This document shows, piece after piece, positions 1 to 10,661 of a stretch of 64,000 nt of DNA. The stretch spans positions 13,479,721-13,543,720 of the forward strand of contig NW_025062479.1 of assembly GCF_000002995.4 (NCBI RefSeq), in the 5' to 3' direction. The position numbers and the translations under genes are program-made. The notes under the pieces were generated by a model. It saw only the letters and a program-made list of their open reading frames with translations. It did no database searches and was not told where the DNA came from. The DNA is from Brugia malayi (lineage: Eukaryota; Nematoda; Chromadorea; Rhabditida; Onchocercidae). Within the stretch, counting starts at the first letter, position 1. Every line of letters starts with the position of its first letter.

Positions 1-2401
1 ATTAATAATAGATGAATGATTCTCTTCATTTAATTGTTCAGTTTATTATATAAGAATTACCAAATAGACGTACTCAAAATATTTAACGAAAGAGTGAAAA
101 AAATGCCGAAATGATAAAATCAAATTTAATTCTAAGCTATTTTAAATTATTCCGTTCAATTAAAAAATTTGCAAGTTTATAACATTAATCTGCCTTAATG
201 AAAGTTTTTTTTTTTTTCTTTTTTAACTAAATATACTTCTATTATCAACTCCTTAAATTTCGTACACGCAGGACCTACTTATAGATAAAGTTCTCTTTTT
301 TTATAAAAGGTTATATTAGTAAATTAATAGATGGAATAACTCTTCTTTTCAGCCTTAACTTTACTTTTTTTCATATCTTTTTTAGAATACATTCTAGTTG
401 TCGTGAGCCATATTATATTTATGTAGCTTTGAGCGTTGTACTTTTTATTACGTACGTATAACAGTATGTCGTTAAAACCAATCGTATTTTTTTTTTTTCA
501 AATGCGGTCGATCAGTAGCACTAAAGCTTTGCTTCATGGTCACAGATAAATATTATAATAATTTTCTTTACTTATTCAAATTAATATTTTAAGATAATTA
601 ATTATGAAAGCTTTATCAATGATTTAATTTTTTACTAATACTTAGCTGCTTTATGCAAATATTATTTAAATTTAGATTATTTGAGAGAAAGATTTTAATC
701 AAACGTTTAATTTATTTTTACGTCTACTGCTTAACATTTGGTCAGTACTTACCTGCTACTTAATCTGATTATATTTCATCACAATAATAATTGTCATACA
801 ATTCATTTTTTATCCAAAAATTCATTTTCAATACATTTGCTTGAAATAAACATAAAGTTTTATTTGCTAATGTATATCTTGCATGAATCAATTTTTTTTC
901 TCAACTGAATTTTATTTGAAATTTATTCAGAACTAGAATGAATGAATGTATTTGATTTCTTGAATTCAGCCAATAATTTACGCATATTTTGCTTTTATTC
1001 GCAGCTAAAAGTTAAAATGAAAACTATTTAATCATGAATTGCTGTGCAATTATTTTCATCATATTATTAATAATTATTGGAATGAAAGAAATGACGCATT
1101 TAATTTTTTGAAAAAGTGAAAATTATATTTCCTATTTTGGTTCATTTATTTAATTATATCGTTTTCCATGTTTTTTTTTTTTTTTTTCTGTTAATTTCAA
1201 CTATGTTATATTTTCATTTATTAGTATTTATTATTTCTTCGGCAACATTTCGTTATATTTTTATATTGACATTTCAAAGGGATAATAAAACTTTTGTTAT
1301 TAATAATGCAAAAACATTTCATAATCCTTCGTAAATAATGAAATTTAGCTTTTACAAAAATTTTTTGAAAAATATATATTAGAAATATATATATATATAT
1401 ATATGCATATCAGAAAAAAATTTATTAGTTGTTAAGTAACTGAAAAAAAAAAATTGAAACAAAACTGATAGAAATTAAATTCTTTCATGGTTAATTTATT
1501 AAATTTAAATGAGGCATAAATAATTGAATTATTTATTAAATTGATAACATATGATAGCTTTTCTTTTTTCCTTAAAATTCAAAAGGTTAAGGTATACTTT
1601 TTTTTGGAAAAAAATATTGTTCCATTTAAAGAGAAGTAGTATTTTCTTTTTTTTTTTTTATTTAACCAAATTCAATTTAAATGATGCTATTTCATCAAAA
1701 TACTTCATTTATAAGAAATCATTGTTCAAAAAAAAAGGAAAAAGGAAATTGCTATTGGAAGCTAAAAGTAAATACTTACACATGTTTGTATTCTAATTTA
1801 TTAAATTCATCATTAGAAGGAAACGAAACAACAAGAGAGGGAGAGAGAGGGAAAGTGAGACGAAAAAAAAAATTAACAATGAAAGTGATCTTTGAACATT
1901 GGATTATTATTAATTCAATGGTTTTTTTTCAAAGCATTTCAAGTAGCATTAGTCTTGTTTTTCTCTTAAGATAAATGGTTATTAAATTATGTCAATTAGA
2001 AAATTTTCTTCATTCTTAAACATTATTTAATATTTTGAAAAAAAAAAAAACTACAATTTTATTTTCTTTTTTTCCCCACATTTATTATTATTATTATTAT
2101 TCAAAAAAAAAAAGCTAAAATTAAAAGAAAAATAAAAACAAAAAAAAAAAATCATTAATGTTGCTATTTCGTCTTCTTTTTCTTCTCCCGTTTTTTTTTT
2201 TTTTTTTTGTTAATTATCAAGTGAGCGAAATATGATTAAATTGAACCAAGAAAAAACCAATGATAATGAAATTATTGAATGTAAATAAATAGTTAATTGA
2301 ATTCATTAATTGAAAATTAAATAAATTAAACAAGAAATTGGTATAAGTTCATCATTTTTTTATTTTAAATATAGGCGTATTTAAATGCAATTGAATTGAT
2401 G

Positions 2402-2436
<35 letters not shown>

Positions 2437-5400
2437 ATTACCACATTGATAGAGTTAATGTGAAAAAAATAGGAAACGAAATAATGAAATAATGATTTCT
2501 CTGATATCATTGGATGACATTAAAAGACCAAAAAAAAGAAACAAAGAAAAAAAGATGACTGATGACTATATAAAATTAAGCATTTGTGTGAAAAGTTGTT
2601 TAGTAGTTTAGGTAATAATAGGAGTTTTAGCTGAAGTCTTGTTTAAAAAAAGTAAGTAATAATATATTTATCATTTAATTCTTTACAATATATTGTAAAT
2701 TATCTATAATTACTTATTTGTTCAACATTTTTGATGCTGTATTATATGTAGTAGGTACTTCAGTTATGCAAAATTTAATTATTTATTAAATAGAAGTAAA
2801 CAATGTGGAATTTCCCATAAATTCATTGATTTCATAATTTTTGCTATGCACAATTTCTCATATGAATAATAAATGATAATAATAGACAAATAAGCAGGTA
2901 AGTAGGTAATAAAGAAAAAAGGTAAACTATTTCTATCACTGAGAAAATTCACATTTATATTACAATAAGCCAAATTGATTCCTAATAAATTTTAAAAGAC
3001 GTATATAAAAAATTTCAGTAATTAATAGATATGATTTTTTAATTTTGCCTCATTTTTATTATAAGTTTTAATCAAATTTTTCTTTGCTAATCCATTTTCC
3101 TTTTATTTGATGCCTTCATTTTTTTATTTTGTGCAATATTTATAAATTAATAATTCAAATATAAGAATTTGGAAGAAAAACTGTCCGATAATTTAAATGT
3201 CATTTTTTTAATTTTTTGTTATTTTTCGAAATTTTTTTAAAAAAAAACTTTCGTTTTCGATTACAAAATGAAAATTATGAGTTCAAATTGAAATGAATCG
3301 TGCAAAGTTATCATTGATAAAATATCTCATCTAATGCTTATTTATTTGTGTACATTTAAATGTTAATGAATAATAAATGATTTTTTTTTTTGTCAAACAA
3401 AGATCAACGGAGGCTTTAAGAACGATAGAATATGACTTAGTTTAAAAGCTTTTTCTTCAGAAAAAAAAATAATAATAACAAAATTGGAATATAAAGTGGA
3501 AGGAAGAAATAGAGAAGTCAAAAATGTTTGTTTTATTGCATCTTTTAATTGTTTAAAATATTTTCAAAGTTCAAAAAAAATTTTTTTAATTACAAAATTA
3601 CAATCTCTTTTTTTTTGTTTTTTGGAAATGAAAATATTCTCGTTTCTTCGTTTTTTGCTTCTTTTTTTATAGTAATAATTATAAAAAAAGAAAAATATTA
3701 GTTTAATCGAATTATTTCAATGAAATTATTTCATTCAGCTAACCTAATGATTCATTTCTATTATTTTTGTATTATAAATAAGTTTTAGTAAATATTAACG
3801 TATTTTACGTTGATTGCGTTGAAATTTTAAATAACTATACGAATAACTGCTGCATAGAATACAAAATAAAATTTCAAAATGCTGCATTTGGATTATCAAA
3901 ATTGCTTCATGCCTTTTCCCTTGAGCTTTTAATTGCTATCTTTGATGACAGTCCATAGTTTTTACAAATGTGACTTAACCAGAATGTGATTGAAAATTTT
4001 TTCAAATGAGAATTTTCATCCCTGATATTTAATTTAAAAAAATTTCCAGCATTTATCTGTTTCATTTGCTACATTTCATATAAAAAAAGGATAGTATTTG
4101 AAACTTTTTTTTTTTTTGTTTTAGAAAGGATTACAATTTTATGATGTTGAAAAGAAACGAAAAATAAATGATAAAATGTTGAAATTATAGCTACTTTTCT
4201 CTAATCAATAATTAATTTTGATTTTATTCCATACAAAATTGAATTCATTCCATAAAAAATTAAGCAAAAACGAACAATGAATTTAGTATTTCGCATTAAA
4301 TTTAAATATTATTTAAGAATATTTTTTCCACTTGTATGCAATTAGTATTTCAGATCACAACATTTTTAGATTAAAAAAAAAAAAAAAAATAAAATTGAAA
4401 TATTTTAATTTTGTTGAAAATAAAAAGTAATATTACTCTTTCAAATTTTATTCATTTATTAAGTTAGATCAGAAATTTTATTAAAAAAAATTTTTTTAAT
4501 TAATTTTATTATTTTATTAAAAGAATTTTATCTTATTTTAATTTTATAAAAAAAAAAAAAATGCAATAATACACCTTTAAATTTCATTCATACCTAGGTG
4601 TAAGTGTCAATAAGCATTAAAAATTATGGCTATTCATCAGTTCTGTTTTTTCCTCTACATTTTATATTACTTTTCATGGAAGTAATGTTACCAATAACAA
4701 AGTAAACAATTTAAAATTAAGCATTTTCATTAATCTTCTATCATATTTATAGGATATATTTCAATTTTATTTTAGTCTAAAAATGTTTTAGGTAAAGAAA
4801 GATTTGTTTCACTTCAATATGCCTAAAATTTTGCTTTATTTTACCTCTTAAAAAAAAGATTTAAAAAGCAAAAAAAAAAATTTTTTTTTCTTATTTATTC
4901 GCGTACAATTGGCTGATCAAAAATTAGCTCGTTTATATCAATTTCTAATTGATTAAACACTTTTAAACTTGCTTTTTTTCTTCTTTCAAACTTATTCAAT
5001 ATTTGAAATTTTCACTCTGAAAATATTTGCTGCATCGATCAATAAACGGAAAAAGAAAAAATCAATGTTATCATTTCAATTATTATATTTGATTAATTAT
5101 TTGGTGATGGTTATTTAGTAAGTAAATAAGCGTATGAATTTATGAAATATTACAAAATAAAACAAAAGAAAAGAAATAGATTATGTTTCATATTTTGGAG
5201 TGAAATTATAAAAACTAAATGTTAATAAATTAGTTTTTCTATTCTTAAATTATAATTAAATTTTCCATAATACAATGTTATAATTGCTAATCTACACGAC
5301 AATGTCGTAAACATCAGTTACAATATGTAGGCTATTTAACCACATTTATTCAATTTTCATTTCTTTTTTTTCATCCAACAAATATTTTCAAAAGAATTTC

Positions 5401-6604
5401 AAGTACAACTAATTTCATTTTGTTAATGAAATACGGGACTATATTAAATGTTTTAGAATTTTTTACTCGTCAATTTTTTCTTTCTTCATTGAAAAAACAA
5501 ACAAAAAAAAAAAAAAAAAAATAAAACTAAAAACTTCTCTTTTGTTTAATGTCTTACATTTGTGGAATAATTAAAAATTTTTGAAAAACAAAATTTGACA
5601 AATTAAAAAAAATTGCAAGTTTTAATGTGCTAGGCTTTTGATAAAATTTTTCAAATCTCTATATTTTTCCAATATGTTTTTTCATTTCAAGCATTTCATA
5701 TCATTTCTAATAAATAAACAATATTGGTGAACAGAAAAGACAATTATTGATTGTCAAAACATAAAATTAAAATTTTTTTCAGAATTAATACATAAATACT
5801 TTGAAAATATTATTATATATAAAAAATTTGATGTAAAATGAAAATAGAAATGATTTTTATTTTATTTTTTTTCCGTTTTTTGTTTCTTTTTTTTGTTCTC
5901 TGTTATTTATCATTTTAAATGTATAAACAACATGCTGCGTTGTTGATAACAAATAATTAATATAAATATAATTCATGAATATAAAAATGAGATAAATAAA
6001 AGTTAATTAGAATTTATAGATGAAAAATTAAGAAACAAACGGTGCTAATCGTAATGCAATTATCGATCAAAAATTTTGTAAAATTATAAAATTTAATGGT
6101 TAATTTCGAAAAGAGCAAGAATTGCTTGGCTAACTTAAATTTCAATGAGATAATAAATGAAATTTTGATGAAGAAAATTTTACAAAATGTTTTTGCTTTG
6201 TGCTACATTTAACATGCATATCAAAGTTTCGTTTTGTTTATTTTTGTCATAATTTGTCATTATCAGTTTTAAATTTACTTTTTTAAAAACATATTTACTT
6301 TATCGCCACTTTTAAAAATTTAATTATTTCATTTTAACTCCTAAAAAAATTTAATTAGATTTGTTTTTAATTCACTTATGTGATAGCAAACTATTCATTT
6401 TATCAACGATATGTTAGAATATCTTCACCACTAGAGTCATTATTATCAAAAATTAAATTGGTCATTAAATGAAGAATTATCAATTATTAAAAAATTGCAT
6501 ATGTTTTTATTTTCACTGATCGATTTATTGATGAAATACTTTTTTTGTTTTATGATTTTTTTGTGTATTTTTTGCTTATTTAAGATAATATTAAGTATGA
6601 TAAT
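1..6604. other. AT-rich intergenic DNA, no gene recognised
   Basis: Both strands are full of stops and homopolymer A/T runs. Short open frames here (for example 1116-1334 and 1551-1796) are low-complexity Phe/Leu/Ile/Lys translations without splice context or family resemblance. One stretch near 2565-2652 has a TATATAAA-like sequence followed about 80 bases later by a good donor (GTAAGT), which could be a distant noncoding first exon or outron of the neuropeptide gene downstream. That is only a guess. Confidence 0.6.
2405..2435. repeat. Poly-T tract of about 31 bases
   Basis: An uninterrupted T run, the longest of several in the first 5 kb (others near 2196-2210, 4374-4389 and 5502-5521). 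It shows no flanking target-site duplication or gene remnant that would make it the tail of a retrotransposon. Confidence 0.9.
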
Positions 6605-6611
6605 TATTTCA
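6605..6611 (+). promoter_or_regulatory. Splice acceptor before the neuropeptide start, probable SL trans-splice site
   Basis: The sequence ATTTCAG lies 37 bases upstream of the chosen ATG at 6649. A strong nematode acceptor just before a signal-peptide exon is the usual context for spliced-leader addition. A cis intron from an unseen 5' exon cannot be excluded. Confidence 0.5.
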
Positions 6612-6648
6612 GGTGTAAAAAGGAATCACTATCTGTTCGCTTATCAAA

Positions 6649-7854
6649 ATGTTATCGTTGATTCTTTTGGTTTTGGTAAATTATCTCATTCCATTTCTTT
6701 TTTTTAAATGTAAAGAATAATTTCATATGCAATAATCGCATAAATCTTTATTGTTTAATAGAAAATTATCTTCTTGGTATTAATCATGATAAAATATGGT
6801 AAATTATGAAATATTTGATTACTATAAATTATAAGATTATTTATAATATTTGAATGATTAGTAATGTACAAGGAACTATCGATTGATCGATTGATAGGTT
6901 CGTTGATTAATTAACAGAATATCTGTTAAAATATGCATTGCAAAAAGAAATTTGTTTTTTTTGCAGGCATTGGGTGAATTTAATGATGCAAAATCTAAAT
7001 TTGATGAAATAAAAAAAATGCGAGATACCATAAAAGGCTCAAGATTTCGAGCAAAACAGTCATTAAATTCAATAGATGGAAGTGAATTTGATGGCTTGGG
7101 TGGTATAAGAATTAGGATAGAAAAGCGATCTCTCGATGCATTACAAGGTGAGGGATTCGGGATGAAGAAGAGAGCTCTCGATGCATTAGAAGGTGAGGGA
7201 TTCGGGATGAAGAAGAGAGCTCTCGATGCATTAGAAGGTGAGGGATTCGGGATGAAGAAGAGAGCTCTCGATGCATTAGAAGGTGAGGGATTCGGGATGA
7301 AGAAGAGAGCTCTCGATGCATTAGAAGGTGAGGGATTCGGGATGAAGAAGAGAGCTCTCGATGCACTGGAGGGTGAAGGATTCGGGATGAAGAAGAGAGC
7401 TCTCGATGCACTGGAGGGTGAAGGATTCGGGATGAAGAAGAGAGCTCTCGATGCATTAGAAGGTGAGGGATTCGGGATGAAGAAGAGAGCTCTCGATGCA
7501 TTGGAAGGTGAGGGATTCGGGATGAAGAAGAGAGCTCTCGATGCACTGGAGGGTGAAGGATTCGGGATGAAGAAGAGAGCTCTCGATGCATTGGAAGGTG
7601 AGGGATTCGGGATGAAGAAGAGAGCTCTCGATGCACTGGAGGGTGAAGGATTCGGGATGAAGAAGAGAGCTCTCGATGCATTAGAAGGTGAGGGATTCGG
7701 GATGAAGAAGAGAGCTCTCGATGCATTGGAGGGTGAAGGATTCGGTATAGACAAGAGAGTTCTCGATGCATTAGAAGGTGCGGGACTCAGGATGAATCGT
7801 CCTCTTAAATCTTCTGGTATATTTTTAATTTTAATATCTTTTCTTGATTCTTAA
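6649..7854 (+). CDS. nlp-14: Orcokinin-like neuropeptide precursor (NLP-14 type), 15 tandem peptides
   Basis: Exon 1 (6649-6675) encodes a short hydrophobic start, MLSLILLVL, in phase 0 before a GTAAAT donor. Exon 2 starts at 6967 after TTGCAG. Together they give a signal peptide, an acidic/basic spacer and a repeat array. Cleavage at KKR, KR or DKR would release SLDALQGEGFGM, twelve copies of ALDALEGEGFGM, one ALDALEGEGFGID, and a divergent last unit VLDALEGAGLRM. The spacer also holds a degenerate relative (SLNSIDGSEFDGLGG). The core ALD-LEG-GFG matches the orcokinin-like peptides of C. elegans NLP-14 (ALDGLDGSGFGFD). There is no Gly before the basic sites, so the peptides should not be amidated. 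Such peptides are secreted by neurons. Read without a second intron the frame stops at 7852-7854. A donor at 7817 could instead join an exon at 7995, so the 3' end is uncertain. Confidence 0.88.
7129..7794 (+). repeat. 45-bp coding tandem array, 15 units
   Basis: Units begin at 7129, at every 45 bases from 7174 to 7714, and at 7759. The first and last units are diverged. The 13 between are nearly identical: at peptide level only the last differs (FGID instead of FGM). Differences between units are almost all synonymous and fall in the codons for Ala-Leu-Glu-Gly-Glu-Gly. Because the period is a multiple of three and lacks stops in several frames, long antisense frames appear here too; these are artefacts. 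Confidence 0.97.
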
Positions 7855-7994
7855 AATAAACAAACTTTTTTAAATTTTTAATTTAAAAAAAATCAGTATC
7901 AATTCCTATCATAATTGTGATTGATTTAAGATTAATTTAAATTAAAATGAATAAAATTTAAAATATAATTTAAAAAGATGAATTAGTTTTGCAG

Positions 7995-8173
7995 ATTCTA
8001 GGACTAAAGGTTTTCATATGAATCGTTTTTCTACAAATGGAAGGCATTCTCATCCTCATCTAAGTAGGATATCCATTTCAGATTTTTTTTCTGCTCATTT
8101 TTTTTTTTTTTTTTTGATCCTAATTAAAATACAAAAAATTCTATTCTTTTCTTTGATTTTAATTATAGTGTAA
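7995..8173 (+). CDS. Candidate 3' exon of the neuropeptide gene
   Basis: A strong acceptor (GTTTTGCAG) ends at 7994. Joining the phase-1 donor at 7816/7817 gives an open frame beginning DSRTKGFHMNRFSTNGR. KGFHMNR looks like an eroded repeat end (compare EGFGMKKR and AGLRMNR), which supports a real exon. Farther on the frame runs into a poly-Phe stretch from a T run before TAA at 8171-8173, so the exon may instead end at a weak donor near 8060. Moderate support only. Confidence 0.4.
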
Positions 8174-10661
8174 ATATAATAAATATTTCCATGATATTAT
8201 GTATAAATTAATTAAAACATTCCATATAACTTAAAAATGATAAAAATTTATTAAAAATTTTTTATTCATTGACAAATTCACTTATGATCAATTATAATCA
8301 GCTAATTGATAGATAAATTTTAGTAATCATTTATCTAAAGTTATAAGTCAAGTTAAGTTTATTACAAGCTAAGTTATTTTATTATAAGATTGGAAACAGC
8401 ATTAGAGATTACTTATTAAATTATAAGTTAATTTTATACGATTATAATGCAAGGCAATTAATTTTGCTGTAAATTGATTTGTATGATTGTAAACAAAATC
8501 AATTGATGTTAATTTGATTTGTTATAACTTTGAATTGACTGGCTTATAAATCAAGTAGAATTGTAAGATTGTGAGCTAATTAGCCTAATTAATAAGCTAC
8601 ACAAGAACAATCATTAAAATTCCAATAGTCGTTATACCTTTCTAGAATTTATTTATCTTCTCGCTACAATAATTTCATTAATAAGATATTTCAATAATTT
8701 TATTCATATTCAAAATTTCAGCATGCTGAAATATTTTTCAGTTTTTTAAAAAATCATTTAATTTAAAATAAACTTAGTTATTCAAAAATTAAATAATTAG
8801 ACATGAAATAAGGAAAAAATTAATGAAATAATCAGTTTGCATTATAATAATTAGTTCGATTTAAAAGAAATGAAGCAAAGAAATTAAATGAATAGTATTA
8901 ATTAACTACAAATATTTCAGCAAAATTCTAAAATGAAGGATAAACAAAGAGAGAAAAAGTGGTAGCAAAAAAAGAAAGAGAAATGCTATGGAGCTCATAT
9001 ATCCTTTTTTGTATCATTTAAATCAATATGATAAATATTTTATTTTATACTACGTTTTCCGTTACCAAGAACAAAAAACACGTATAATTAATTGCACGTA
9101 TGAAATGATGACAGAATTATTTTGCAAAAAAAAAAAAAAAAAGAAAAGAAACACGAAATTAATAATTTTTAAAGTCTAATTTATATCCCATAATAAGTCA
9201 CATAATCACACATTTGAAAAATATTGCAATTTAATTTGACATTTTTCTTTTTTCTTTCTTTCTTACATTGTCTGCTAATAAAGCTAAGATATAATTAGAA
9301 AATGACACTTTTTTTTATTTTTTTGCATGTGTGGAAAACAGATAATTACAATTACAGTAATTTAAACTTAATAAAATTAGAAATAAAAAAGTGAAAAAAT
9401 TTTTTCATTTCAAAATTTTAATATTAAACATTTTGTGGACATCTATTGGTCAAATAACATTATTATTATAGTTTTGACAAATTGATAAAGAATAAATGTA
9501 TTGCATGCCAGCATGCAAAATGCAACATGCAACACTTATGAGTCAAAAATTTTAATTGTTTGCAAATGCTCTCTAATAAACAATCGAAAATATATAGAGA
9601 AATAATAATATACATGAAATATTATAAGTGTAATGTCAAAAAATATAGACTGATAAATATATCAAAGTAAATTACTGTTTACTTACTGAATGAATGAGAT
9701 AAAAAGATAAGTAAGAAAACAAAAAATGGAAGCAAATATTACGTAAAAATGATTAGAAAAATTAAAAGATAAGTAGGAAGAAAAGTGAGTGTTAATTAAA
9801 CTAAAAAAAAAAAGAATTAAAATAAGCAAATTGTTGATGCTGAGGAAGAATATATCGAAATGTTTTAGGATGAAATGATAAGTAATGATAGCATGAATGG
9901 ATAAAGGTGAAATAGCCAGGTGTTTAAAATTAATAGCCATAACATGCTAATAGAAAAAAAAAAAGAAAGCTAATCATTCAAACATTGCATCTTATCAACA
10001 AAACATATGAAATATGATTTTAGAATTTAATTGGATTAATAATTTTCATTTATTATTGATTACTTTTTGTCTTTTGAATGAACTGATTAATTCAACTGAT
10101 TAAATTGCATCTCTCTAATTTCATTTCGTAATCCATAAAACTTTTTTTATCATTATTATTAAAAATTATTGCTTAATTCATTAAATCAATACGCTGTACT
10201 TTATCACACATATTTCATTTCTCATAAATAATATTTACTTTTAAACAGTTTCTTTTTTGAGAAAAATTATTAAAATTTACAGTTTATTCTGATCTAGCAA
10301 ATTATCACTTTTGTAAAATAAATTAGGACATTTGCGCTATCGATTATTATACTTTAAAGCACAATTATATGATTCAGCAAATTGCAAAGTTTTGCCAATG
10401 TTTCAGATTATCGCCTTTCTAAAACTCAGTATGCTAATATATTCAATAATTAATTAATAATACTCATATACTTATATTAAAGTAGCATTTTTGTGCAGGC
10501 AAATGAATGAGTAATCGAATAAATTAATTAATAAGCTAATTGAAATGTTTAGTTGAAAGCTATAAACTAATGAATTTAATAAATTGATGTAATATTTATG
10601 GTCATTAAATGAATTAGCTAACTTTTAAAAAACAAATTCGACTATTGCTATAGCTATTTAC
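8174..10661. other. AT-rich intergenic DNA, no gene recognised
   Basis: No open frame shows family resemblance or a consistent set of splice sites. Around 8340-8590 there is loosely repetitive ATTATAAG/TTAATTT sequence, and near 9503-9533 a small cluster of GCATGC-type palindromic words. The 3' end of the ADAMTS-like gene on the minus strand may extend into the right part, because no stop exon was identified. Confidence 0.5.

Noticed and set aside
2405..2435. Poly-T run as the tail of a retrotransposed copy
   Set aside because: No coding remnant or target duplication beside it; such runs are common throughout the window.
6876..7771. Long antisense open frames (292 and 219 codons) opposite the neuropeptide array
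   Set aside because: They arise because a 45-bp repeat without stops is open in several frames. They lack signal peptide, splice context and family resemblance, while the plus frame has correct processing sites.
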